From Streptomyces sp. Z26 (GTDB lineage: Bacteria; Actinomycetota; Actinomycetes; Streptomycetales; Streptomycetaceae), in assembly GCF_003665095.1 (NCBI RefSeq), contig NZ_RCHV01000002.1, positions 2,476,001 through 2,540,000 of the forward strand: 64,000 bases of DNA, in the 5' to 3' direction. Below, in pieces: positions 6,989 through 14,771 of this stretch (position 1 is the stretch's first letter; each line of letters opens with the position of its first letter). Both the position numbers and the translations under genes were made by a program. Below the pieces are notes generated by a model that was given only the letters and a program-made list of their open reading frames with translations, was not told where the DNA came from and made no database searches.

Positions 6989-8220
6989 GCGGCAAGCGCA
7001 GCAACGGCGAAGGCTCCATCTACCCGTACCGCAACGGGAGCTTCGCCGCGTACGTCTGGGTCGACACCCCGGACGGCAGACGCAAGCGCAAGTACGTCTA
7101 CGGCAAGAGCCGCGACGAGGTGCACGACAAGTGGATCAAGCTCCACACCGAGGCGAAGAAGGGGCCGGTCGTCACGTCGTCCCCGACCCTCGCGCAGTAC
7201 CTCACGCGCTGGCTGGCGGACGTCGTGAAACCCGACCTGAAGCCCAAGAGCGCGGAGACGTACGAGATGCACGTCCGCCTCTACATCGTGCCCGGACTGG
7301 GCTCGAAGCGTCTCGACAAGCTCTCCGTCCGGGACGTCCGTACGTGGGTGACGCGCCTCCTCGAACAGTGCCAGTGCTGCGCCCAGGGGAAGGACGCGGC
7401 ACGGGCGGAGGAGAAGCGACGCTGCTGTGCCGTAGGGCAGTGCTGTAGGCAGGTCACTTCCCGCCGCACGGTGCAGGACGCCCGGGCCGTACTCCGTTCC
7501 GCCCTCACCCACGCCATGACGGAAGAGATCATCAGCAGGAACGTCGCCGCGCTCGTCAAGGTGCGGTCGGGCCGTAAGGCGCAGCGCCATCCCTGGTCCG
7601 TAGAGGAGGCCCGGACCTTCCTGGAGGCGGCGCGGAAGGCGCACGACCCGCTGTACCCGGCGTACGTCCTCGTGCTGGTGCTGGGGTTCCGCCGTGGTGA
7701 GGTACTGGGGCTCAGCTGGCAGGACGTGGACCTGGAGGCGGGACAGGTGACGGTCGGTCGCCAGCTCCAGCGGATCAACCGCCGCTTGGTGCACGACGGG
7801 ACCAAGACGGACGCCTCGACGGCGACGCTGCCCCTCCCCCAGATCTGCGTGACCGCCCTCGGGCTCCGCAGGAAGACGCAGGAGGCGGCTCGGCGCGCGG
7901 CCGGTGAGCTGTGGACGGTCTCCGACTTCGTGTTCACGACGCGCTACGGGACGCCGGTCGAACCGAGGAACTTCAACCGGGAGTTCGACGCCAGGGCGGT
8001 CAAGGCCGGTGTCCGCAAGATCCGGCTGCACGACACGCGGCACACCTGCGGGTCGCTCCTGGCCGCGCTCGACGTGCACCCCCGGGTGGCGATGCAGATC
8101 CTCCGGCACAGCAAGATCGCCGTCACCATGGAGATCTACACGCACGTCCCGTCCGAGAACACCCGCCGGGCGCTGCGCAAGCTCGGCAAACACCTCGGCG
8201 GGCAGGAAGACCGGAGGTAG
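6985..8220 (+). CDS. int: Site-specific tyrosine integrase
   Basis: A 411-residue phage-type integrase. It has an N-terminal AP2-like arm-binding domain (residues 1-50), a SAM-like core-binding domain and a C-terminal catalytic domain. Catalytic residues are visible as Arg in LGFRRGEVLGL, HxxR in LHDTRHTCGSLL, His in LRHSKIAVTM and the nucleophile Tyr in EIYTHV. A cysteine-rich insertion with seven Cys lies in the core-binding region (7369-7446). The GTG at 6985 overlaps the xis stop. The gene ends 72 nt from tRNA-Ala, the presumed attachment site. Confidence 0.95.
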   Translation: MSGKRSNGEGSIYPYRNGSFAAYVWVDTPDGRRKRKYVYGKSRDEVHDKWIKLHTEAKKGPVVTSSPTLAQYLTRWLADVVKPDLKPKSAETYEMHVRLYIVPGLGSKRLDKLSVRDVRTWVTRLLEQCQCCAQGKDAARAEEKRRCCAVGQCCRQVTSRRTVQDARAVLRSALTHAMTEEIISRNVAALVKVRSGRKAQRHPWSVEEARTFLEAARKAHDPLYPAYVLVLVLGFRRGEVLGLSWQDVDLEAGQVTVGRQLQRINRRLVHDGTKTDASTATLPLPQICVTALGLRRKTQEAARRAAGELWTVSDFVFTTRYGTPVEPRNFNREFDARAVKAGVRKIRLHDTRHTCGSLLAALDVHPRVAMQILRHSKIAVTMEIYTHVPSENTRRALRKLGKHLGGQEDRR

Positions 8221-8250
8221 TTGCTGTACTCCGCTGCTGTACGGCATGAC

Positions 8251-8284
8251 AGAGGCCCCGCCGGAAATCTCCGGCGGGGCCTCT
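8251..8284. terminator. Strong hairpin terminator between int and tRNA-Ala
   Basis: Perfect 14-bp arms (8251-8264 and 8271-8284) enclose a 6-nt loop. The hairpin lies 30 nt after the integrase stop and 8 nt from the tRNA 3' end. It can insulate both convergent units. Confidence 0.8.
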
Positions 8285-8292
8285 CATCAGCG

Positions 8293-8365
8293 TGGACCTG
8301 AGGGGATTCGAACCCCTGACCCCCTCGTTGCGAACGAGGTGCGCTACCAGCTGCGCTACAGGCCC
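8293..8365 (-). tRNA. tRNA-Ala (anticodon CGC), AICE attachment target
   Basis: A complete 73-nt cloverleaf. The acceptor arms are GGGCCTG and CAGGTCC with the G3:U70 wobble that marks tRNA-Ala. The anticodon loop TTCGCAA sits on a CCTCG/CGAGG stem, the T loop is TTCGAAT, and the discriminator base is A. CCA is not encoded. The 3' end faces the integrase, so the att core should cover the 3' half, roughly 8293-8335, as in other tRNA-borne AICEs. Confidence 0.95.
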
Positions 8366-8482
8366 TTGCGACGTGGAAAACTTTAGCATCCCCGTCGGGT
8401 CGCGCGGAAATCCGTTGCCCCGCTGGTCACACCCGCCCCGTACGGACGAGGCGCCGCAGCACGGGGAGGTGGACCCACCCCG

Positions 8483-9742
8483 TCACTCGTTGGCGGCCCT
8501 CGGCCGGTCGTCGTCCGCGTACTGGTCGAAGAGCGGCGTACGGCCCCGCTCCCTGCCCGGCCCGGCCTGCGCCCGTTCGGCCTGCGGATCGGCCTCCGGG
8601 CCTGCCCCGCCCGCAGACGTGCCCGCCGCGCTGGAACGTGCCGAGCTCCACGTGTCGGGCGCTTCCAGGTCCACGCCGCGTGCCGTACGGGGGGCGACGG
8701 GCGCGCTGACATACGTGGGCAGCGGGACCGGCACCGGGTCCCAGCTCTCGTTGTCCGACTGCTCACGTCCCCAGGAGCGTTCCTGGTCGACCCACTCCGC
8801 GTGGTCCGTCTGCTCGACCAGTGCACGCCGGTCGGCGGACGGGACCGACTCCGACGCGCGAAGGTGTCCGTGCGCCTGCCCCGCCGCGTACCCGCCCGAG
8901 GCCGCGTCGCGCCGGTCCACGGCGAGCTGCACCGGCTCCACGGGTTCGACGTCCTCCTCCGACTCCGGGTCCACCGCGCGCGCGGTGCCCGTACGGCCGG
9001 TGCGCCGTGCGTGCAGTTGCTGCGCGGCCTCCTCCGCACGACGGCGGTCCATGGTGAAGGTGAAACGGCGGCGTTCCTGCGTGCGCAGGTGCACGATGTA
9101 CGCACTCAGCAGCAGGGCGGGTGCGGCGGGTGCCCAGAGGAAGGCCAGGCCGCCCACTGCGGCGACGATCGCGCCGAGGGTGAACGCGAGGAACAGCATC
9201 ATCGTGGTGCGCCTGCGCCGCGCCAACACCTGGGCGCGCTTGTTCCGTTCGGCCTTCTTGCGTTGCGCGTTCCTACGTTCCGCCTGCGGGCGGTCGTCAC
9301 CGTGGGATGCGGCCTGCGCGAGCCGGTCGTCGTGGTCCGCCGCGCCGTACCCTGCCACGCTGTGGCCCGCCGGACCGCGACCCGCCTCGTCGGGAGTCGG
9401 GACCCGGATCATGGTCTGGGGATCGGCGAACGCCCGGACGTCGACCACGTCGTCGGTCGCCCCGTCCGGGTCGCTGCTGTCCACGTCGTCATCGTCGAAA
9501 CCGTCGGCCCGCCCGGTGACGTCCTGGGCGCCGGGACCGTAGTCCTCCGCCTCGCGCCGTTCGGCGTCCTTGGCGTAACGACGCTCCATCGCCGCCTTCC
9601 CGGACAACAGCCGGATGGCGGTGCTGAAGCGTTCGGTCGGACGCGCCTCGTTCAGCTCGTCCTGGCGACGGAGCCACATGGGCACCAGGTAGGCGGCCCA
9701 GGCCCCGACGATGACTGCGTAGATGAGGCCACTACTGCTCAC
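8483..9742 (-). CDS. sepX: Divisome membrane protein SepX/GlpR
   Basis: A 419-residue protein beginning with a membrane helix and the segment GLIYAVIVGAWAAYLVPMWLR, followed by RRQDEL. A long acidic, charged region and a central pair of hydrophobic helices (about residues 187-228: MMLFLAFTLGAIVAAVGGL) come next, then a disordered tail. This is the SepX family needed for hyphal cross-walls in Streptomyces; the corynebacterial homologue GlpR is the membrane receptor of Glp, and a Glp-type gene lies upstream here. The GTG at 9742 (SSSGLIYAV) is preferred over in-frame starts at 9748 and 9775. Confidence 0.88.
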   Translation of the reverse strand: MSSSGLIYAVIVGAWAAYLVPMWLRRQDELNEARPTERFSTAIRLLSGKAAMERRYAKDAERREAEDYGPGAQDVTGRADGFDDDDVDSSDPDGATDDVVDVRAFADPQTMIRVPTPDEAGRGPAGHSVAGYGAADHDDRLAQAASHGDDRPQAERRNAQRKKAERNKRAQVLARRRRTTMMLFLAFTLGAIVAAVGGLAFLWAPAAPALLLSAYIVHLRTQERRRFTFTMDRRRAEEAAQQLHARRTGRTGTARAVDPESEEDVEPVEPVQLAVDRRDAASGGYAAGQAHGHLRASESVPSADRRALVEQTDHAEWVDQERSWGREQSDNESWDPVPVPLPTYVSAPVAPRTARGVDLEAPDTWSSARSSAAGTSAGGAGPEADPQAERAQAGPGRERGRTPLFDQYADDDRPRAANE

Positions 9743-9913
9743 CCTCATACGGTAGAGGGGATCGAGTCGGCGCATCGACTGAATAGCGCGGTGTGTCGCA
9801 CGATCTTGCTGATAACACCGTCTTTTCTTCTACCCGGACGTACAGCGATCGCCATTTGTCCCCAATTGTTGGACAGGCAGGGGGAGTTCAGAAAAAGATA
9901 TCGAACTGCTGAT

Positions 9914-10537
9914 CTATTTCTGCTGGGTCTGTGGGCTCACCCGGTGCCACCGGGCCAGCAGCCCTTCGGAGACTTCCTCCGCAGTCAGCGCGAAGACCAT
10001 GTGGTCCCGCCAGGCGCCGTCGATGTGCAGATAGCGCGGGCGCAGACCCTCCTCACGGAATCCCAGTTTCTCCACCACCCGACGACTGGGCGCGTTCTCC
10101 GGGCGGATGCACACTTCGACGCGGTGAAGCCCCACCGTGTGGAAGCAGTGGTCCGTGGCGAGTGCGACCGCTGTCGGCATCACCCCGCGCCCGGCGACGG
10201 AGCGGTCGATCCAGTAGCCGACGTGTCCCGAGCACATAGAGCCCCAGGTGATGCCCGCGACGGTCAACTGCCCGACCAGCCGCCCCTCGTGCTCGACGAC
10301 GAACGGCAGCATGCGGCCCGCCTGCGCCTCGGAACGCAGGTGCCGCACCATCTGCCGGTACGTGGGACGGCGCGGCGGGAACTGGCCGGGGAGCGGCGGC
10401 GGGATGGTCGCCTCCCACGGGCGCAGCCATTCGCGGTTGCGCTGGTTCACCTCGCGCCAGGCGCGGTGATCGCGCAACCGTATGGGACGGAGGGCGGTGG
10501 GGCCGTCCGCCAGCACTACCGGCCAGGGCGCGTTCAG
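9914..10537 (-). CDS. GNAT acetyltransferase, RimJ/RimL type
   Basis: A 207-residue acetyltransferase. GNAT signatures include RPIRLRDHRAW at the start, the acetyl-CoA loop region VGYWIDRSVAGRGVMPTA and the C-terminal RVVEKLGFREEG. The family acetylates protein N-termini such as ribosomal S5 or small substrates. No ATG/GTG lies near the domain start. The best start is CTG at 10537, whose CTGA overlaps the mog stop by four bases and couples the genes. The frame is open further upstream inside mog. Confidence 0.85.
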   Translation of the reverse strand: MNAPWPVVLADGPTALRPIRLRDHRAWREVNQRNREWLRPWEATIPPPLPGQFPPRRPTYRQMVRHLRSEAQAGRMLPFVVEHEGRLVGQLTVAGITWGSMCSGHVGYWIDRSVAGRGVMPTAVALATDHCFHTVGLHRVEVCIRPENAPSRRVVEKLGFREEGLRPRYLHIDGAWRDHMVFALTAEEVSEGLLARWHRVSPQTQQK

Positions 10538-11070
10538 TCGGCGTCGTCCCCTCTCGGGTGGTCGCCGCCGCGGAGCTGGTCCACGGCGTGCGTGAGGAGC
10601 CGGCCGAGGACGGTCAGTCCGTCCCGTACTCCGCCGGAGGAACCGGGCAGGTTCACGATCAGTGTGCGCCCGCAGACGCCCGCGACACCACGGGACAGCG
10701 CGGCCGTGGGGACTTTCGCGAGCCCTTCGGCGCGGATGGCCTCGGGGATGCCGGGGATCTCGTAGTCGAGGACGCCGCGTGTCATCTCGGGGGTGCGGTC
10801 GGTGGGCGAGACGCCCGTACCGCCCGTGGTCACCACGACGTCGTACCCCGCGGCCGCCGCCTCCCGGAGCGCCTCGGCCACGGGCTCGCCGTCGGGCACC
10901 ACACGCGGGCCGTCTACGGCGAAGCCGAGCGCCGAGAGCGCTTCGGTGATCAGAGGGCCGCCGGTGTCGGCGTACACGCCTGCGGCGGCGCGGTTCGAGG
11001 CGGTGACGGCGAGTGCGCGGTACGGGGCGCGGGCGGGGTCGTGCGCGGCGGGTCCGGCGGTGCTCATCAC
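10534..11070 (-). CDS. mog: Molybdopterin adenylyltransferase-like protein (Mog/MoaB family)
   Basis: A 178-residue protein of the MogA/MoaB fold, which activates molybdopterin by adenylylation before metal insertion. The binding motifs TTGGTGVSPTDRTPE and the C-terminal LPGSSGGVRDGL are visible. GTG at 11070 and ATG at 11067 are adjacent starts; both overlap the moaC stop. It lies between moaC and the acetyltransferase in a tightly packed minus-strand operon. Confidence 0.9.
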   Translation of the reverse strand: MMSTAGPAAHDPARAPYRALAVTASNRAAAGVYADTGGPLITEALSALGFAVDGPRVVPDGEPVAEALREAAAAGYDVVVTTGGTGVSPTDRTPEMTRGVLDYEIPGIPEAIRAEGLAKVPTAALSRGVAGVCGRTLIVNLPGSSGGVRDGLTVLGRLLTHAVDQLRGGDHPRGDDAD

Positions 11071-11648
11071 GCCTCCTGTCGCGGGGAGTCGTCCGCGGAA
11101 ACGTCATCCGCGCGCGCGGACGGCGTTTTCGCGCGGTTGTGGTCGTCCACGCGGTTGTCGTCGTCCGGGCGGGTCCAGTCCCCGGAGGCGCCGCCGGTCT
11201 TTTCCATCACCCGTACGTCGGTGATGGCCGCCCCCTTGTCGACGGCCTTGACCATGTCGACGACCGTCAGCGCGGCGACGGTGACGGCTGTCAGCGCTTC
11301 CATTTCGACGCCCGTACGGTCCGTAGTGCGCACGGTGGCCGCGAGTTCCACCGCGTCGGTGGCGACGGACACGTCCAGGTGGACGCCGGAGAGCGCCAAC
11401 GGGTGGCAGAGGGGGATCAGTTCGGGGGTCTTCTTCGCGCCCATGATCCCGGCGATACGGGCGACGGCGAGGGCGTCGCCCTTCGGCATCCCCTCGTTCC
11501 GCAGCAGTTCCACCACGCGGGGCGAGACCAGTACGCGGCCCACCGCGCGCGCGGTGCGCGCGGTGACGTCCTTGGCCGAGACGTCGACCATGCGGGCGGC
11601 GCCCGCCTCGTCGACATGGGTGAGGTGGTGCTGCTCGGCGCGGCTCAT
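11067..11648 (-). CDS. moaC: Cyclic pyranopterin monophosphate synthase MoaC
   Basis: A 193-residue protein. It converts the MoaA product into cyclic pyranopterin monophosphate in molybdenum cofactor synthesis. Conserved segments include ARMVDVSAKDVTARTA, the active-site LIPLCHPL and EMEALTAVTVAALTVVDMVKA. The ATG at 11648 follows GGGAGA; the longer frame to 11702 is unlikely. A C-terminal tail of about 35 charged residues (GASGDWTRPDDDNR...) extends past the usual domain end and contains the recurrent CG-rich palindrome (11108-11119). Confidence 0.93.
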   Translation of the reverse strand: MSRAEQHHLTHVDEAGAARMVDVSAKDVTARTARAVGRVLVSPRVVELLRNEGMPKGDALAVARIAGIMGAKKTPELIPLCHPLALSGVHLDVSVATDAVELAATVRTTDRTGVEMEALTAVTVAALTVVDMVKAVDKGAAITDVRVMEKTGGASGDWTRPDDDNRVDDHNRAKTPSARADDVSADDSPRQEA

Positions 11649-11775
11649 CGTTCTCCCGGTGCGGTTCCTGTGCGCAGACACGGTACCGCCCGGACGGCGC
11701 ACGGGAGCGTGACGGTCGGCACGTCCCCCGGGAAGTAAACGGCGTCCGCGCGCGCGGATGGTCCGGCGGGCGCCG

Positions 11776-13080
11776 TCAGTCGAGCTGGATGACGTCCAGT
11801 TCGTCCCCTGGCGCCGCCTGCTCGCTGTCCTCCGGGATGACGATCAGCGCGTCCGCCTGCGCGAGGGCGGCGATGAGGTGCGATCCGGAACCGCCGACCG
11901 CTCGGACGGTGCCCGCCTTCTCACCGGGGGCGGGCGGCGTGTACGCGCCACGCAGGAACTGCCGCCGTCCCGCGGGCGAGTGGAGCACCGTGTCCCCGGT
12001 GAGCACCGCCGGTACCACCGGACGGCGGACGGGATCGCGGCCCATCAGGGCCCGGATCGCGGGACGGACGAAGAGTTCGAAGGAGACGTACGAACTGACC
12101 GGGTTCCCCGGCAGCGCGAGCAGCGGGGTGCTTTCGGCGCCGATGAGGCCGAAGCCCTGCGGCTTGCCCGGCTGCATGGCGAGCCTGCGGAACTCGACGC
12201 TGCCGTCCGCGCCGTCGACGCCGCCGAGCGCCTCCTTCACCACGTCGTACGCGCCGACGCTCACGCCCCCGCTGGTGACGACGATGTCGGCGCGGATCAG
12301 CTGGTCCTCGATCGTGGCGCGGAGCGTGTCCGGGTCGTCCGCGACGGCGCCGACCCGGTAGGAGATGGCTCCGGCGGCGCGTGCGGCGGCCGTCAGCATG
12401 TAGCTGTTGGAGTCGTGGATCTGGCCGTGCTCCAACGAGCCGCCCGGCTGCACGAGTTCACTGCCGGTGGAGACGACCACCACTCGCGGGTTGGGTCGTA
12501 CGGTGACCTTGCCGAGGCCGATGGCGGCGAGCAGGCCCAGCTGCGGCGCCCCCAGGACCGTACCCGCGGGGAGGGCCACTGTGCCCGCCCGTACGTCGCT
12601 GCCACGCGCGCGGACGTACTGCCCGTCGGTGACGGGACGGTGCACACGGACCTCGCCCGTGGCCCCGCCGGGGTCGGTGGTCCGCGCGGTCATCGAGTCG
12701 GCGGGGCCGCCTCCCGTACCGCCGTCCGTCCACTCGACGGGGACGACCGCCTCGGCTCCCGGCGGCAGCGGTGCGCCCGTCATGATGCGCGCCGCCTGTC
12801 CGGGTCCGACCGTCGGCAGGTCGGCGCTGCCCGCGGCGACGTCGCCGAGGACGGAGAGCACAGCGGGGAACTCCCGTGTGGAGCCCTCGACATCGGCCGT
12901 CCGCACCGCGTAGCCGTCCATCGAGCTGTTGTCGAACGGCGGGAGCGAGGCGGGCACCGTGATCTCGTCGACGAGCACGCAGCCCTGCGCGTCCAGCAGT
13001 TGAAGCTCGATCGGCTCCAGCGGGCGCACGCGGCGGAGAATGTCCTCTAGGTGCTTGTCGACCGACCAGGTCTCGCTCAA
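11776..13080 (-). CDS. glp: Gephyrin-like molybdotransferase Glp (MoeA family)
   Basis: A 434-residue protein with MoeA domains in order. N-terminal motifs are LPPFDNSSMDGYAV and TGAPLPPGAEAVVPVE. The MPT-binding domain has TGGVSVGAYD, and LALPGNPVSSYVSFELFV leads into the C-terminal domain. MoeA inserts molybdenum into adenylated molybdopterin. In Corynebacterium a homologue called Glp works with the membrane receptor GlpR in cell division. A SepX/GlpR gene lies four genes downstream here, so the double role may apply. The start lies 4 nt after galU. Confidence 0.92.
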   Translation of the reverse strand: MSETWSVDKHLEDILRRVRPLEPIELQLLDAQGCVLVDEITVPASLPPFDNSSMDGYAVRTADVEGSTREFPAVLSVLGDVAAGSADLPTVGPGQAARIMTGAPLPPGAEAVVPVEWTDGGTGGGPADSMTARTTDPGGATGEVRVHRPVTDGQYVRARGSDVRAGTVALPAGTVLGAPQLGLLAAIGLGKVTVRPNPRVVVVSTGSELVQPGGSLEHGQIHDSNSYMLTAAARAAGAISYRVGAVADDPDTLRATIEDQLIRADIVVTSGGVSVGAYDVVKEALGGVDGADGSVEFRRLAMQPGKPQGFGLIGAESTPLLALPGNPVSSYVSFELFVRPAIRALMGRDPVRRPVVPAVLTGDTVLHSPAGRRQFLRGAYTPPAPGEKAGTVRAVGGSGSHLIAALAQADALIVIPEDSEQAAPGDELDVIQLD

Positions 13081-13084
13081 TTCT

Positions 13085-13987
13085 CTACATCTCCTTGCTC
13101 ACGTACTCGCGCAGCCACTCCCGGAAGTCCGGGCCCAGGTCCTCACGTTCGCATGCCAGCCGCACGATGGCGCGCAGATAGTCACCCCGGTCACCGGTGT
13201 CGTAGCGGCGGCCGCGGAAGACGACACCGTGCACGGGCCCGCCCAGGGACGGGTCGGAGGCGAGCGTCTGGAGGGCGTCGGTGATCTGGATCTCGCCGCC
13301 GCGGCCGGGGCTGGTCTTGCGCAGCACCTCGAAGACCGCGGGGTCGAGGACGTAGCGGCCGATGATGGCGAGGTTGCTCGGGGCCTCCGCCGCGCTCGGC
13401 TTCTCCACCAGGTCCGCGACGTTCACGACGTCGTCCTCACCCGTGGGCGACGCGGCGGCGCAGCCGTACAGGTGGATCGTCTCCGGGTCGACCTCCATCA
13501 GCGCGATCACGCTGCCGCCGTACTCCTCCTGCACCGCCGTCATCCGGGCCAGCAGGGGGTCGCGCGGGTCGATCAGGTCGTCACCCAGGAGTACGGCGAA
13601 CGGTTGTTCACCGACGTGCGGGGCGGCGCACAGCACGGCGTGGCCGAGGCCGCGGGGGTCACCCTGGCGTACGTAGTGCATCGTGGCCAGGTCGCTGGAC
13701 TCCTGGACGCGGGTGAGCTTGGTGGCGTCACCCTTGGTGCGGAGGACCTCTTCGAGCTCGTAGTTGCGGTCGAAGTGGTCCTCCAGCGGGCGCTTGTTGC
13801 GCCCGGTGATCATGAGGACGTCGGAGAGGCCGGCGGTCACGGCCTCCTCGACCACGTACTGGATCGCGGGCTTGTCGACGACCGGCAGCATCTCCTTCGG
13901 CGTCGCCTTCGTGGCGGGCAGAAAGCGGGTGCCCAGTCCGGCCGCCGGGATGACAGCCTTACTGATCCTGTTACGCGAGTTAGTCAT
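13085..13987 (-). CDS. galU: UTP-glucose-1-phosphate uridylyltransferase
   Basis: A 300-residue nucleotidyltransferase making UDP-glucose. The N-terminal GLGTRFLPATKATPKEMLP followed by VVDKP is the diagnostic activator/nucleotide loop. Other conserved segments are GHAVLCA, LLGDD, VEKP and YDTGDRGDYL. The ATG at 13987 gives the usual family length. It is first in the minus-strand run galU-glp-moaC-mog-acetyltransferase-sepX and shares a 50-nt divergent promoter region with the cyclo-ligase gene. Confidence 0.95.
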   Translation of the reverse strand: MTNSRNRISKAVIPAAGLGTRFLPATKATPKEMLPVVDKPAIQYVVEEAVTAGLSDVLMITGRNKRPLEDHFDRNYELEEVLRTKGDATKLTRVQESSDLATMHYVRQGDPRGLGHAVLCAAPHVGEQPFAVLLGDDLIDPRDPLLARMTAVQEEYGGSVIALMEVDPETIHLYGCAAASPTGEDDVVNVADLVEKPSAAEAPSNLAIIGRYVLDPAVFEVLRKTSPGRGGEIQITDALQTLASDPSLGGPVHGVVFRGRRYDTGDRGDYLRAIVRLACEREDLGPDFREWLREYVSKEM

Positions 13988-14037
13988 GCGGAGCACCATA
14001 ACGCGTGCATATGTACGGAAGATGAGGAACGTGTGCC

Positions 14038-14670
14038 GTGAATGATGCCGACTTCGCGAAGCGCGAGTTGCGCCGACAGATCCTCGCCGGGAGAACCCGG
14101 TTGCCGTGGGAAGACGCGGAAACGGCCCCGTTGGTTCTCTCCCGGAGGGCACGGGATCTGCCGGAGGTCGCGGCGGCCCGTACGGTCGCCGCGTACGTCT
14201 CCGTCGGACGCGAACCGGGCACCCGGCCGCTCCTGGACGCACTGCGCGAGGCGGGCACACGGGTGCTGTTGCCCGTGCTGCTCGCGGACGACGACCTCGA
14301 CTGGGGCGTGTATGGCGGCGCGGACTCCCTCCGGCCCGCCGCCCGCGGGCGGGGCCTGCTGGAACCCGCCGGGCCTTACCTCACGCCGGACGCCGTGACG
14401 GAGGCGGACGTGGTGCTGCTGCCGGGGCTGGCCGTGGACGCCGCCGGGATGCGGCTGGGGCGTGGCGGCGGCTCGTACGACAGGGTGCTGACGCGCCTGG
14501 CCGCGGCGGGCGCGGCACCGGCACTGGTGGTGTTGCTGTACGACGGCGAGGTGCTGCCGAGGGTGCCCGCGGAACCGCACGACCGGCCGGTGACGGCGGC
14601 GGTCACCCCCTCGGGCGTACATCGCTTCACCGCCCGCGCGGAGAGGGCCGAAACCCGCGAACAGTCGTAA
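14038..14670 (+). CDS. 5-formyltetrahydrofolate cyclo-ligase
   Basis: A 210-residue enzyme that uses ATP to convert 5-formyl-THF to 5,10-methenyl-THF. An N-terminal basic helix (KRELRRQILAGR) and the conserved C-terminal loop LGRGGGSYDRVL match the family. The start is GTG at 14038. It is divergent from galU. The 3' end meets the convergent acylase gene across a shared hairpin. Confidence 0.93.
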   Translation: MNDADFAKRELRRQILAGRTRLPWEDAETAPLVLSRRARDLPEVAAARTVAAYVSVGREPGTRPLLDALREAGTRVLLPVLLADDDLDWGVYGGADSLRPAARGRGLLEPAGPYLTPDAVTEADVVLLPGLAVDAAGMRLGRGGGSYDRVLTRLAAAGAAPALVVLLYDGEVLPRVPAEPHDRPVTAAVTPSGVHRFTARAERAETREQS

Positions 14671-14717
14671 CGGAAAGGATATTTCGCGGAACGGAGGGAC
14701 GACAGAAGCGTGCGGAG

Positions 14718-14748
14718 GGACGGCAGGTACGGCCCGCACCTGCCGTCC
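14718..14748. terminator. Bidirectional hairpin terminator
   Basis: Perfect 11-bp arms (14718-14728 and 14738-14748) with a 9-nt loop lie between the convergent cyclo-ligase and acylase genes. Confidence 0.7.
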
Positions 14749-14771
14749 GGAACGGCGCCGCCTGTGCGCGA

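Larger units (their letters stand above)
1..8292. mobile_element. Right part of an AICE (pSAM2-type integrative conjugative element)
   Basis: The gene order matches actinomycete integrative and conjugative elements: Nudix protein, GntR/HutC repressor, FtsK-like transfer ATPase, Spd-like membrane proteins, RepSA-like initiator, Xis, tyrosine integrase, then a tRNA 3' end. Overlapping stops and starts at rep/xis/int show one transcription unit. The element sits left of tRNA-Ala, with the integrase 72 nt from the tRNA 3' end. I noticed no second copy of the tRNA 3' half in 1-8290, so the other att site and more cargo should lie left of the window. The left limit given here is only the window edge. 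Confidence 0.9.
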
